Positions 20,230-29,017 of a DNA stretch of 64,000 nt are shown in pieces. How positions within the stretch are numbered: the stretch's first letter is position 1; each line of letters begins with the position of its first letter. The notes below the pieces were generated by a model. The model was not told the origin of the DNA and did not search any database. It saw only the letters and a program-made list of their open reading frames with translations. Both the position numbers and the translations under genes were made by a program. Location: the NCBI RefSeq assembly GCF_018279165.1, contig NZ_CP047289.1:1052501-1116500 (forward strand). Reading direction: 5' to 3'. Source of the stretch: Falsirhodobacter algicola. GTDB taxonomy: Bacteria > Pseudomonadota > Alphaproteobacteria > Rhodobacterales > Rhodobacteraceae.

Positions 20230-21234
20230 ATGACGATCACGGTGGGCATCAACGGCTTCGGACGGATCGGGCGCTGCACGCTGGCCCATATCGCCCAATC
20301 GGGCCGCAACGACATCAAGGTGGCCGCGATCAACGCCACCGGCCCGGTGGAGACGAACGCCCATCTTCTGAAATACGATTCCGTGCATGGCCGCTTTCCC
20401 GGCAGCGTTCGGGTGCGCGATGGGATGCTGGATCTGGGCGGCAGCCCGATCCGGGTCATGTCCACCTACGACCCTGCGGATCTGGACTGGTCCGGCGTCG
20501 ATGTCGTTCTGGAATGCACGGGCAAGTTCAACGACGGCCTGCGGGCGCGGGCGCATCTGGACCGGGGCGCACGGTCGGTGCTGATCTCGGCCCCGGCGCG
20601 GAATGTGGACCGGACGGTGGTGTTCGGGGTGAATGACGGCGATCTGCGGATCACGGACCGGATGGTCTCGAACGGCTCCTGCACGACGAATTGCCTCGCG
20701 CCGCTGGCCAAGGTGCTGAACGACGCGGTGGGGATCGAGTCCGGGATCATGACCACCATCCATTCCTATACCGGCGATCAGCCGGTGCTGGACCGCCGCC
20801 ATGACGATCCCTACCGCGCGCGCGGTGCGGCCATGGCGATGGTGCCCACGACCACCGGCGCGGCGAAGGCCATCTCCGAGGTGCTGCCCGCGCTTGCCGG
20901 ACGGCTCGACGGATCGGCGATCCGCGTGCCGACGCCCAATGTCTCGGCGGTGGATCTGACCTTCGTCGCCGCCCGGTCGGTGACGGTCGCCGAGGTGAAC
21001 GCGATCGTGGAGGAGGCGGCATCGGGGGCGATGGGCGCCGTGCTGTCCTACGATCCCGAACCCAAGGTTTCGATTGACTTCAACCACACCCCCTATTCGT
21101 CTATCTTTGCACCGGACCAGACCAAGGTCGTGGGCGGCAGGACCGTCCGCGTTCTGGCTTGGTACGACAACGAATGGGGCTTTTCCTGCCGTATGGCCGA
21201 TGTGGCGGCGGCGATGGGGCGGCTCCTCCAGTAG
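20230..21234 (+). CDS. Glyceraldehyde-3-phosphate dehydrogenase paralog 1 (possibly NADP-preferring)
   Basis: A 334-residue GAPDH with INGFGRIGR (7-15) and catalytic Cys151 in SCTTNC. Compared with the second copy downstream, the residue after AIN at the end of strand 2 is Ala36 rather than Asp36 (AINATGPV versus AINDLGPV). That Asp selects NAD+; its loss is known in NADP-using GapB of Bacillus. The segment after the Thr-Gly-Asp-Gln motif is also divergent ([12 protein letters not shown] versus [12 protein letters not shown]). A gluconeogenic or Calvin-type role is therefore inferred. ATG 20230 has AGAGG nine nt upstream; ATG 20224 is an alternative. Confidence 0.93.
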   Translation: MTITVGINGFGRIGRCTLAHIAQSGRNDIKVAAINATGPVETNAHLLKYDSVHGRFPGSVRVRDGMLDLGGSPIRVMSTYDPADLDWSGVDVVLECTGKFNDGLRARAHLDRGARSVLISAPARNVDRTVVFGVNDGDLRITDRMVSNGSCTTNCLAPLAKVLNDAVGIESGIMTTIHSYTGDQPVLDRRHDDPYRARGAAMAMVPTTTGAAKAISEVLPALAGRLDGSAIRVPTPNVSAVDLTFVAARSVTVAEVNAIVEEAASGAMGAVLSYDPEPKVSIDFNHTPYSSIFAPDQTKVVGGRTVRVLAWYDNEWGFSCRMADVAAAMGRLLQ

Positions 21235-21246
21235 GGAACGCGTCTT

Positions 21247-21387
21247 GTGACGGACAGAATCGCCTTCGGGCTGGCCGCGATCATCTTCGTGGCCGTGGGC
21301 CTCGACCTCGCCTTCGGTTGGGGGGGCTCGGTCTTCCTCCTTCGGCGTTTCCTCGATCTTGTCCGATGGGTCGCCTTCTGGCGATAG
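21247..21387 (+). CDS. Small 46-residue membrane protein between the two gap genes
   Basis: GTG 21247 to TAG 21385 encodes 46 residues: a basic N-terminus (MTDR), a hydrophobic helix ([19 protein letters not shown]), a Gly-rich turn and an amphipathic second half ending [13 protein letters not shown] lies nine nt upstream of the GTG, and the gene sits 12 nt after the first gap stop, so coupling is likely. I recall similar small proteins beside gap in other Rhodobacteraceae but cannot check. No function is known; a single-pass membrane micro-protein is the safe description. Confidence 0.6.
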   Translation: MTDRIAFGLAAIIFVAVGLDLAFGWGGSVFLLRRFLDLVRWVAFWR

Positions 21388-21452
21388 GAAACCCCTTGCA
21401 AGCCTCCGATCCCTTCCCCATGTTAGCGCCAACGCTTCTATGGGAGAGAACC

Positions 21453-22454
21453 ATGTCCGTCAAAGTCGCCATCAATGGCTTCGGTCGCATCGGCCGCAAC
21501 GTCCTGCGCGGGATCATCGAATCCGGCCGCACCGACATCGAAGTTGTTGCCATCAACGATCTGGGCCCGGTCGAAACGAACGCACACCTGCTGCGCTTCG
21601 ACTCCGTCCACGGGCGTTTCCCGGCCGAGGTGAAGACGACGGCCGACACGATCGACGCCGGCCGCGGCCCGATCCGCGTGACCGCCCTGCGCAACCCGGC
21701 GGAACTGCCCTGGGGTGACGTGGATGTCGTGCTCGAATGCACCGGCATCTTCACCTCCAAGGAAAAGGCGAAGATCCACCTCGAGAACGGCGCGAAACGC
21801 GTGGTCGTCTCCGCCCCGTCCGATGGTGCCGACAAGACGATCGTTTTCGGCGTGAACCATGACACGCTGACCAAGGACGATCTCGTCATCTCCAACGCGT
21901 CCTGCACGACGAACTGCCTGTCGCCGGTCGCACAGGTCCTGAACGATGCCATCGGCATCACCAAGGGCTTCATGACGACCATCCACTCCTACACCGGCGA
22001 CCAGCCGACGCTGGACACGATGCACAAGGACCTCTACCGCGCCCGCGCAGCGGCGCTGTCGATGATCCCGACCTCGACCGGGGCCGCCAAGGCCGTGGGT
22101 CTGGTGCTGCCGGAGCTGAAGGGCAAGCTGGACGGCGTTGCGATCCGCGTTCCGACCCCGAACGTCTCGGTCGTCGATTTCGTCTTCGAAGCCGCCCGCG
22201 ACACCACGGTGGAAGAGATCAACGACGCGATCCGTGCCGCCGCCGATGGCCGCCTGAAGGGCATCCTCGGCTATACCGACGCGCCGAATGTCAGCAGCGA
22301 CTTCAACCACGATCCGCATTCCTCGATCTTCCACATGGACCAGACGAAGGTCATGGAAGGCCGGATGGTGCGCATCCTGTCGTGGTACGACAACGAATGG
22401 GGCTTCTCGAACCGCATGGCCGATACGGCCGTCGCCTTCGGCAAGCTGATCTAA
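21453..22454 (+). CDS. gap: Glyceraldehyde-3-phosphate dehydrogenase paralog 2 (NAD type)
   Basis: A 333-residue GAPDH, the glycolytic type: Rossmann [12 protein letters not shown]-selecting Asp36 in AINDLGPV, catalytic Cys151 in NASCTTNC, and the conserved [15 protein letters not shown] 21453 is preceded by GGGAGAG. A possible own promoter is TTGCAA (21396) - 18 nt - ATGTTA (21420), so it may be expressed apart from paralog 1. It ends in a 4-nt overlap with the histidine kinase gene, and its terminator hairpin lies within that gene. Confidence 0.96.
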   Translation: MSVKVAINGFGRIGRNVLRGIIESGRTDIEVVAINDLGPVETNAHLLRFDSVHGRFPAEVKTTADTIDAGRGPIRVTALRNPAELPWGDVDVVLECTGIFTSKEKAKIHLENGAKRVVVSAPSDGADKTIVFGVNHDTLTKDDLVISNASCTTNCLSPVAQVLNDAIGITKGFMTTIHSYTGDQPTLDTMHKDLYRARAAALSMIPTSTGAAKAVGLVLPELKGKLDGVAIRVPTPNVSVVDFVFEAARDTTVEEINDAIRAAADGRLKGILGYTDAPNVSSDFNHDPHSSIFHMDQTKVMEGRMVRILSWYDNEWGFSNRMADTAVAFGKLI

Positions 22455-23473
22455 ACCGCCGGAAACACGAGTTCCGATACCGCGCCCTTCGGGGCGCGGT
22501 TTTTCATGACCAACTCCCCGTCGATCTGCAGCGCGAATTGACGCGCGATCGACAGGCCGAGGCTCCGCGTCTCCTCCAGCACGAACCCCGCCGGAAGGCC
22601 GTGGCCGTCATCGGCGATGCGCAGCACCACCTTCGTGCCGTTGCGGCGCAGCACGATCTCCACATGCCCCTCCTCGCCCGCGCCGAAGGCATGCTCGATC
22701 GCGTTGCTCAAAAGCTCCGTCGTGATGAGGCCGAGGGGAATGGCCCGGTCGCGCGGAATGGCGATCCGCGCGCATTCCAGATGCACATGCACCCGCTCCT
22801 CCACCCCGGCGGCGGCGATGACCTCATGGGTCATGTCGCGCAGGAAGGCGGCGAAATCCACCTCCTGCGCCGTGGGGTCGTGCAGAAGCCGCTTCATCCG
22901 CGCCACGACGTTGATGCGGGCTGCCGCATCGTCGAGCGCCTTGCGGGCGGTTTCGTCCTTAACCGCCCGGCGCTGAATGGTCAGAAGGCCCGCAACGGTC
23001 GCGAGGTTGTTCGACACCCGGTGCTGCAATTCGTTGAACATCAGACGCCCCTGCTCCGCCATTGCGGCCGAGCGGTTGCGCTCTTCGTCCAGATGGCGGA
23101 TCGCGCGGGACATTATCGCGATCAGCACCACATCCGTCACGGTGATGAAGGTGAAGAAGGCCATCGCCGTCAGCGCCTGCGCCGACATATCGAGCGTGCC
23201 GGGTTCGGATATGAACAGCGTCCAAGACGCGGCAAAGGACGCCACCGCCACCACCACGCCCGGCAGGATCCCGCAGAAGAACGCGGTCATTACCACGGCC
23301 GGAAAGAAGGTGAGGAACGGGAAACCGTCCTGAAGTTGATCGTCCACCACCCATCGCAGCGCCAGCGCCACCGCGAAGGACAGGACCGCAAAGCCCCACC
23401 GGAACGCCGTCGATCGCGGCTCCAGGATCAGGCGGCTGATCGTGCCGAAGATCCGCGAGATGTCGGGCTTCAT
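22451..23473 (-). CDS. Membrane-bound sensor histidine kinase (HisKA_2/HWE-like)
   Basis: 340 residues. An N-terminal DUF4118-like block of about four membrane helices (27-125) is followed by a dimerisation helix with [13 protein letters not shown], phospho-acceptor His151, and a HATPase_c domain ([14 protein letters not shown]-box, ADDGHGLP G-box). This short-linker type is common in general-stress and light/redox signalling in alphaproteobacteria. No response regulator is adjacent. ATG 23473 overlaps the coaD stop as ATGA, so translation is probably coupled to coaD. The signal sensed is unknown. Confidence 0.88.
   Translation of the reverse strand: MKPDISRIFGTISRLILEPRSTAFRWGFAVLSFAVALALRWVVDDQLQDGFPFLTFFPAVVMTAFFCGILPGVVVAVASFAASWTLFISEPGTLDMSAQALTAMAFFTFITVTDVVLIAIMSRAIRHLDEERNRSAAMAEQGRLMFNELQHRVSNNLATVAGLLTIQRRAVKDETARKALDDAAARINVVARMKRLLHDPTAQEVDFAAFLRDMTHEVIAAAGVEERVHVHLECARIAIPRDRAIPLGLITTELLSNAIEHAFGAGEEGHVEIVLRRNGTKVVLRIADDGHGLPAGFVLEETRSLGLSIARQFALQIDGELVMKNRAPKGAVSELVFPAV
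22479..22504 (+). terminator. Terminator of gap lying inside the convergent kinase gene
   Basis: Nine-bp stem ACCGCGCCC / GGGCGCGGT with a TTCG tetraloop and TTTT tail, 25 nt after the gap stop. On the other strand these bases encode part of the C-terminal ATPase domain of the histidine kinase (about 9-18 codons before its end). Confidence 0.8.
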
Positions 23474-23952
23474 GCGAAACGCTGGCGCAACGCCGTCCCC
23501 ACCGCTGGCGTCACGAAGTTCGACACGTCCCCCCCAAGGCGCGCGATCTCCTTCACCAGCTTCGAGGCGATGGCCTGACGGCGCGCATCGGCCATCAGGA
23601 ACAGCGTCTCAATCGAGGCATCGAGCTGACGGTTCATATGCACCATCTGGAATTCGTATTCGAAATCCGCGACGGCCCGCAGCCCCCGCACGATCACCTG
23701 CGCGCCGACATCGCGAGCGCAGTCGATCAACAGGTTCTCGAACGGATGCACGACGATCTCGCAATCCGTCAGGCCGCGCGTTTCATGGCGCACCATCTCC
23801 ACCCGCTCCTCCAGCGAGAAGAGCGGCTTCTTGTCCCGATTGATCGCGACCCCGATCACCAGCCGGTCCACCAGCCGCGCCGCGCGCTGCATGATGTCGA
23901 TATGGCCCAGCGTCACCGGGTCGAAGGTGCCTGGATACAATCCGATGCGCAT
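23470..23952 (-). CDS. coaD: Phosphopantetheine adenylyltransferase
   Basis: Penultimate step of CoA synthesis: 4'-phosphopantetheine + ATP to dephospho-CoA. The 160 residues start with YPGTFDPVTLGH, the nucleotidyltransferase T/HxGH motif ending at His17, and include the conserved RGLRAVADFEYE region and a C-terminal SS(L/K)-type helix. ATG 23952 has GGGAGGG nine nt upstream. The stop overlaps the histidine kinase start (ATGA). Confidence 0.96.
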   Translation of the reverse strand: MRIGLYPGTFDPVTLGHIDIMQRAARLVDRLVIGVAINRDKKPLFSLEERVEMVRHETRGLTDCEIVVHPFENLLIDCARDVGAQVIVRGLRAVADFEYEFQMVHMNRQLDASIETLFLMADARRQAIASKLVKEIARLGGDVSNFVTPAVGTALRQRFA

Positions 23953-24078
23953 GTCGTTCCCTCCCACGTTCAGCGAGGGGAACAGGATCAGGCGGAAAAC
24001 CGCAAGCCGAAATAAAGACTGCGGCGGAAACGACGGGCGGATGCGTTGAAGCTTTATGACGCGACAAAGGAGACTTAC

Positions 24079-24543
24079 ATGCGTTCCCTGCTTCTGACCG
24101 CCGCCGCAACCCTGATGCTCGGCACTCCGGTTCTGGCGGATACCGCCCCCCGGTATGACGACCAATGCAAGGCGGGCCATGATGCGTGCGAGCGTGCCGT
24201 GAAAGACAAGGACCAGCACGATGGTCACGGCAACTCTGGCGCGCGCGGCGACGACCGGCACGATGACCGCCGGGATGACAAGAAGGATGACCGGCACGAC
24301 GATCACAAGGACAAGCACGATCAGAAACATGCCAATTCCAAACCCGGCAAGGGCGCGGGCCACAACCCGCATGTCGGCGAAGATGCCCGCAACTGGAAGA
24401 CGGTGCCGGCCGACAAGATGCGCCGCCTGCCGGCCGCCCCGCATGGGCAGAGCTACCGCGTTCTGAACGACCATGTGGTGCGCGTCGACAACGACACGCT
24501 TCAGGTGATCGCGCTGGTCGGCCTTCTCAGTGCGCTGAACTGA
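24079..24543 (+). CDS. Secreted His/Asp-rich protein with RcnB-like C-terminal domain
   Basis: 154 residues. A signal peptide (MRSLLLTAAATLMLG, cleavage near residue 20) is followed by a low-complexity segment (about 44-85) of alternating Asp, His, Lys and Arg (for example RHDDRRDDKKDDRHDDHKDK), a plausible metal-binding tract. The C-terminal 50 residues (WKTVPADKMRRLP, YRVLNDHVVRVDN) resemble the RcnB nickel/cobalt-homeostasis domain. Two Cys lie early in the mature protein. AAAGGAG precedes ATG 24079. It is convergent and directly adjacent to uvrA (stops abut). Metal identity and role are unknown. Confidence 0.75.
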   Translation: MRSLLLTAAATLMLGTPVLADTAPRYDDQCKAGHDACERAVKDKDQHDGHGNSGARGDDRHDDRRDDKKDDRHDDHKDKHDQKHANSKPGKGAGHNPHVGEDARNWKTVPADKMRRLPAAPHGQSYRVLNDHVVRVDNDTLQVIALVGLLSALN

Positions 24544-27393
24544 TCATTCCGCGGCCATGCGACCTTGCTTCAACATCGGAGCAAGGTAGCGGCCCGTGTG
24601 GCTCGCTTCGATGCGGGCCACATCCTCGGGGGTCCCCTCGGCGACGATGCGGCCACCGCCGTCGCCCCCTTCGGGACCGATGTCGATGATCCAGTCGGCG
24701 GTCTTCACCACATCGAGGTTGTGTTCGATCACGACGACGGTGTTGCCCTGCTCCACCAACTCGTGCAGCACCTCCAGCAGCTTCTTCACATCCTCGAAAT
24801 GCAGGCCGGTCGTCGGCTCGTCGAGGATATAGAGCGTGCGCCCCGTGGCCCGGCGGCTCAGCTCTTTCGAAAGCTTCACGCGCTGCGCCTCGCCGCCCGA
24901 CAGGGTCGTCGCCTGCTGACCGACCTTAATATAGCCTAGACCGACGCGCACCAGCGCATCCATCTTCTCCCGGATGCTCGGCACCGCTTGGAAGAAGCCC
25001 TGCGCATCTTCGACCGTCATATCAAGAACGTCGGCGATGCTCTTGTCCTTGAAGCGGATTTCCAAAGTTTCCCGGTTGTACCGAGCGCCTTTGCATGTCT
25101 CGCAGGTGACATAGACATCCGGCAGGAAATGCATCTCGATCTTTATGACGCCGTCGCCCTGACACGCCTCGCAGCGGCCGCCTTTCACGTTGAAGCTGAA
25201 CCGACCGGGGCCGTAGCCGCGCGCCTTGGATTCCGGCAGCCCCGCGAACCAATCGCGGATCGGGGTGAAGGCCCCGGTATAGGTCGCAGGGTTCGACCGG
25301 GGCGTGCGCCCGATCGGGCGCTGGTCGATGTCGATGACCTTGTCGAGATGCTCGAACCCCTTGATCGTCTCGCAGGGGGCGGGCGTCTCGTGGGCGCCGT
25401 TCAGCTTCAGGGCGGCGGTCTTGAACAGCGTCTCGATCGTCAGCGTGGATTTGCCCCCGCCCGACACGCCGGTGACGCAGACGAATTTACCCAGCGGAAA
25501 CTCCGCCGTGACATCATGCAGGTTGTTGCCGCTCGCCTTCACCACGGTCAGCGCCTTGCCATTGCCCTTGCGCCGTTCGGCGGGGATGGGAATGGCGCGG
25601 GTGCCGTTCAGGTACTGACCCGTCACGCTGTCGGGGTTCTTCGCGATCTCGGCCGGGGTGCCATGGGCCACGACTTGGCCCCCATGCACACCCGCGCCCG
25701 GACCGATATCAAAGACATAATCGGCCTCGCGGATCGCGTCTTCGTCATGCTCCACCACGAGGACCGAGTTGCCTTGATCCCGCAGGTTCTTCAGCGTCGT
25801 CAGCAGCCGGTCGTTGTCGCGCTGATGCAGGCCGATCGACGGCTCGTCCAGCACATAGAGCACGCCCGTCAGGCCCGACCCGATCTGCGAGGCCAGCCGG
25901 ATGCGCTGGCTCTCCCCGCCCGACAAGGTGCCGGCGGCGCGGCTCATGGAGAGGTAATCGAGGCCGACATTCACGAGGAAGCCCAGACGCTCGCGGATCT
26001 CCTTCAGGATGGCGCGGGCGATCTCGTTCTTCTGGGCGCTCAGCGAGGCGGGAACGCTGTCCATCCACGCATGGGCATCCTTGATCGACATCTCCACCAC
26101 CTGACCGACATGCAGGCCGGCGATCTTCACCGCCAGCGCCTCGGGCTTCAGGCGGTAGCCGCCGCAGGTGCCGCAGGGCCGCTGGTTCTGATAGCGTTCC
26201 AACTCCTCCCGGCTCCACGCGCTGTCCGTTTCGCGGTAGCGGCGTTCGAGGTTCGGCAGCAGGCCTTCGAAGGTGCGCGCGACCTGATAGACGCGGCCCG
26301 CCTCGTCGTAGCGGAAGGTGATCTCCTCCTTGCCGGAGCCGTTCAGGAACACGTCCTGCACCTTCTTCGGCAGGTCTTTCCATTTCGTCTTCCGGTCGAA
26401 TTCGTAATGGGCGGACAGCGCCTCGATCGTCTGGGTGACGTAGGGGGATTTCGATTTCGCCCACGGCGCGATGGCCCCCGCCGCGACCGACAGGTTCTGA
26501 TCCGGCACGACGAGGCGCGGGTCGAAGAACATCTCCACCCCAAGGCCGTCGCAGGCCGGGCAGGCCCCGAAGGGCGCGTTGAAGGAGAAGAGGCGCGGCT
26601 CGATCTCGGGGATGGTGAAGCCAGACACCGGGCAGGCGAACTTCTCGGAGAAGGTCGTCCGCTCCGGCTCGTCCGTGGCGGTTTCGAAGATGGCGATGCC
26701 ATCGGCAAGGTTCAGCGCCGTGCGGAAACTGTCGGCAAGGCGCGTCGCGATATCGCCGCGCACCACGATCCGGTCCACCACCACGTCGATATTGTGGCGG
26801 AATTTCTTGTCGAGCGTCGGCGGCTCGTCCAGTTCATAGAAGGCGCCGTTCACCTTCACGCGCTGGAAGCCCTGCTTGCGCAGATCGAGGAATTCCTTGC
26901 GATACTCGCCCTTGCGGTCACGCACGATGGGGGCGAGCAGATAGCCGCGGGTGCCTTCGGGCAGGCCCATGACGATATCCACCATGTCCTGCACCTGCTG
27001 CGCGGTGATCGGCAGCCCCGTCGCCGGAGAGAAGGGCGTTCCCGCCCGGGCATAGAGCAGGCGGAGATAGTCGTAGATCTCCGTCACCGTGCCGACCGTG
27101 GAGCGGGGGTTCTTCGACGTCGTCTTCTGCTCGATCGAGATGGCGGGCGAGAGGCCGGAGATGTGATCCACATCCGGCTTGCCCATCATGTCGAGGAACT
27201 GCCGAGCGTAGGCGCTCAGGCTCTCGACATAGCGCCGCTGCCCTTCGGCATAGATCGTGTCGAAGGCGAGGGAGGATTTCCCCGAGCCCGACAGCCCCGT
27301 GATGACCACGAACTTATCGCGCGGGATGTCCACATCCACGCCCTTGAGGTTGTGCTCACGCGCGCCGCGCACCTCTATGAACTTCTGTTCCAT
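24544..27393 (-). CDS. uvrA: UvrABC excinuclease subunit A
   Basis: Damage-recognition ATPase of nucleotide excision repair. The 949-residue product has two ABC modules: Walker [10 protein letters not shown] near residue 32 and GVSGGGKST in the second half, two LSGGE signatures ([23 protein letters not shown]) and CxxC-type zinc modules (CPVSG...CPAC; CEAC...CETC). The second Walker A has Gly where E. coli UvrA has Ser. ATG 27393 ([10 protein letters not shown]) is the family start; upstream in-frame sequence is not conserved. An SOS box 66-80 nt upstream indicates LexA control. Confidence 0.97.
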   Translation of the reverse strand: MEQKFIEVRGAREHNLKGVDVDIPRDKFVVITGLSGSGKSSLAFDTIYAEGQRRYVESLSAYARQFLDMMGKPDVDHISGLSPAISIEQKTTSKNPRSTVGTVTEIYDYLRLLYARAGTPFSPATGLPITAQQVQDMVDIVMGLPEGTRGYLLAPIVRDRKGEYRKEFLDLRKQGFQRVKVNGAFYELDEPPTLDKKFRHNIDVVVDRIVVRGDIATRLADSFRTALNLADGIAIFETATDEPERTTFSEKFACPVSGFTIPEIEPRLFSFNAPFGACPACDGLGVEMFFDPRLVVPDQNLSVAAGAIAPWAKSKSPYVTQTIEALSAHYEFDRKTKWKDLPKKVQDVFLNGSGKEEITFRYDEAGRVYQVARTFEGLLPNLERRYRETDSAWSREELERYQNQRPCGTCGGYRLKPEALAVKIAGLHVGQVVEMSIKDAHAWMDSVPASLSAQKNEIARAILKEIRERLGFLVNVGLDYLSMSRAAGTLSGGESQRIRLASQIGSGLTGVLYVLDEPSIGLHQRDNDRLLTTLKNLRDQGNSVLVVEHDEDAIREADYVFDIGPGAGVHGGQVVAHGTPAEIAKNPDSVTGQYLNGTRAIPIPAERRKGNGKALTVVKASGNNLHDVTAEFPLGKFVCVTGVSGGGKSTLTIETLFKTAALKLNGAHETPAPCETIKGFEHLDKVIDIDQRPIGRTPRSNPATYTGAFTPIRDWFAGLPESKARGYGPGRFSFNVKGGRCEACQGDGVIKIEMHFLPDVYVTCETCKGARYNRETLEIRFKDKSIADVLDMTVEDAQGFFQAVPSIREKMDALVRVGLGYIKVGQQATTLSGGEAQRVKLSKELSRRATGRTLYILDEPTTGLHFEDVKKLLEVLHELVEQGNTVVVIEHNLDVVKTADWIIDIGPEGGDGGGRIVAEGTPEDVARIEASHTGRYLAPMLKQGRMAAE

Positions 27394-27458
27394 GCCATTC
27401 CCCGGATCGGTCGGCCTGTAGATAGGCAGTGTCGGCGCGCCTGCCAAGGCGCAAAGGT

Positions 27459-27473
27459 GAACGATTGGTGAAC
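27459..27473 (-). promoter_or_regulatory. LexA (SOS) box upstream of uvrA
   Basis: Plus strand GAAC-GATTGGT-GAAC; read toward uvrA it is GTTC-N7-GTTC, the alphaproteobacterial LexA operator, 66 nt before the uvrA start. Second exact match in the window besides lexA itself. Confidence 0.85.
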
Positions 27474-27474
27474 G

Positions 27475-27918
27475 TCAGTCGCCGAAGACCGTCACCTGCG
27501 GCAGCGCCGTCAGCGACAGGCCAAGCGCGCGGTAGGCCGCGAGCGACAGCTGCGCCGATCCCGCCCCCGGCAGCAGGTCCACCGCGACGGATTGCCCGTC
27601 CGCCGTTTCCACCCGGCCGCGCCCGGCCTGATCCACCAGCGAGGAGCGGAGCCAGAAGCCCGGCTCGGCCGCGTTGCCGAGGCTGACGATCACCTGACCC
27701 AGCCGTTCCGCACCGGCATCGACCGGGGCGCTGACGGCGCGCTGACGCTCGGCCTCGCTCGTCAGATCGTAGCTCTCGGCGGTACGCGCCGCGCCCGCCC
27801 CGAACGTGGCCGTCGGGGCCGCCGTCGCAGGTTCGGCCGCCGGTGTGCGGCGGAAGGTGTCGGAGAGCTGGGCGCAGCCAGCAAGGGCGATGACGGGGAG
27901 GATCAGGATCACACGCAT
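27475..27918 (-). CDS. Putative lipoprotein of unknown function
   Basis: 147 residues. [15 protein letters not shown] is a lipoprotein signal with the lipid-modified Cys15 (LAGC). An Ala/Pro/Thr-rich linker is followed by a compact C-terminal domain ([46 protein letters not shown]). The domain is beta-rich and recurs in Rhodobacteraceae lipoproteins as far as I recall, with no known activity. The gene ends 2 nt before the uvrA LexA box. An upstream ATG at 27942 would add eight residues and spoil the signal. Likely outer-membrane or periplasmic. Confidence 0.7.
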   Translation of the reverse strand: MRVILILPVIALAGCAQLSDTFRRTPAAEPATAAPTATFGAGAARTAESYDLTSEAERQRAVSAPVDAGAERLGQVIVSLGNAAEPGFWLRSSLVDQAGRGRVETADGQSVAVDLLPGAGSAQLSLAAYRALGLSLTALPQVTVFGD

Positions 27919-27994
27919 GCAGCGGAGAGTAGGGCCGCGCAATAAGCTGTCAATCGGGCTTGAGCGCCCCCCGCCCCCGCCCTACCTTTCGCCC

Positions 27995-28984
27995 ATGCAA
28001 ACGCCCCTTATCGATCCGTATCAGAGAGCCATCACCTACCTGCGTATCTCCGTCACGGATCGATGCGATTTCCGGTGCCTCTACTGCATGGCCGAGCAGA
28101 TGACCTTCCTGCCCAAGGCCGAACTCCTGACCCTCGAAGAGATGGAGCGCCTGTGCACCGGCTTCATCGAACTGGGGGTGCGCAAGCTGCGCGTCACGGG
28201 CGGGGAGCCGTTGGTGCGGCGCAACATCATGGACCTCTTCCGCGGTCTGTCGCGCCATCTCGCCTCCGGCGCGCTGGAGGAGTTGACGCTGACGACCAAC
28301 GGATCGCAGCTGGCGAAATATGCCGAGGATCTGGCGGCCTGCGGCGTGCGGCGGATCAACGTCTCGCTCGACACGCTGGATGATGCGAAATTCGCCCATA
28401 TCACGCGGTGGGGGCGTCTGGCGCAGGTGATGGAGGGGATCTCGGCGGCGAAGGCGGCCGGGCTGCGGGTGAAGATCAACACCGTCGCGCTGAAGGGATT
28501 CAACGAGGACGAGCTGTTCCCCCTGCTCGACTGGTGCCGGGCCGAGGGGCACGATCTGACCTTCATCGAGGTCATGCCCATGGGCGACACGGGCGATCGC
28601 CTCGATCAGTACTGGTCGCTGCGCGATCTGCGCCGCACCTTGGGCGAGCGGTTCAGCCTGATCCCGCTGGCCGAGCGTACGGGCGGCCCGGCGCGTTATG
28701 TGCAGATCGCCGAGACGGGGCAGAAGATCGGATTCATCACGCCCATGACCCACAACTTCTGCGAAAGCTGCAACCGCGTGCGGCTGACCTGCACGGGGGA
28801 GCTGTACATGTGCCTCGGGCAGGAGGATCGCGCCGATCTGCGCGCAATTCTGCGTGATGGGGGGGATCTGGAGGCGGCGATCCGCGATGCGATCGGCCGC
28901 AAGCCGAAGGGCCACGATTTCGACTATTCCCGGCAGCAAGTGGCGGGACAGATGCCCCGCCATATGAGCCATACCGGGGGCTGA
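27995..28984 (+). CDS. moaA: GTP 3',8-cyclase MoaA
   Basis: First step of molybdenum cofactor synthesis: radical SAM cyclisation of GTP to 3',8-cH2GTP with MoaC. The 329-residue protein has the N-terminal cluster ligands Cys24, Cys28 and Cys31 (CDFRCLYC), the VTGGEP loop, and the C-terminal cluster CESC...TC..ELYMC. It ends in Gly-Gly, the conserved MoaA tail that enters the active site. It would supply cofactor to the molybdenum hydroxylase at the window start, though they are not linked. A C-rich leader precedes ATG 27995 without a clear ribosome site. Confidence 0.96.
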   Translation: MQTPLIDPYQRAITYLRISVTDRCDFRCLYCMAEQMTFLPKAELLTLEEMERLCTGFIELGVRKLRVTGGEPLVRRNIMDLFRGLSRHLASGALEELTLTTNGSQLAKYAEDLAACGVRRINVSLDTLDDAKFAHITRWGRLAQVMEGISAAKAAGLRVKINTVALKGFNEDELFPLLDWCRAEGHDLTFIEVMPMGDTGDRLDQYWSLRDLRRTLGERFSLIPLAERTGGPARYVQIAETGQKIGFITPMTHNFCESCNRVRLTCTGELYMCLGQEDRADLRAILRDGGDLEAAIRDAIGRKPKGHDFDYSRQQVAGQMPRHMSHTGG

Positions 28985-28985
28985 C

Positions 28986-29006
28986 GGCCCGCCTCGATGG
29001 CGGGCC
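28986..29006. terminator. GC-rich hairpin between moaA and the RTX gene (no T-run)
   Basis: GGCCCGCC-TCGAT-GGCGGGCC, an 8-bp perfect stem in the 33-bp gap between the two convergent stops. There is no T-tract on either strand, so it may protect 3' ends or act with Rho rather than as a classic terminator. Confidence 0.45.
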
Positions 29007-29017
29007 GCCGAAGGGCG

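Noticed and set aside
24988-27471. 827-codon frame opposite uvrA
   Set aside because: Shadow of uvrA codons; no domain. Similar shadows lie opposite tkt (17946-19784), atpD (58110-60026) and atpA (60809-62611).
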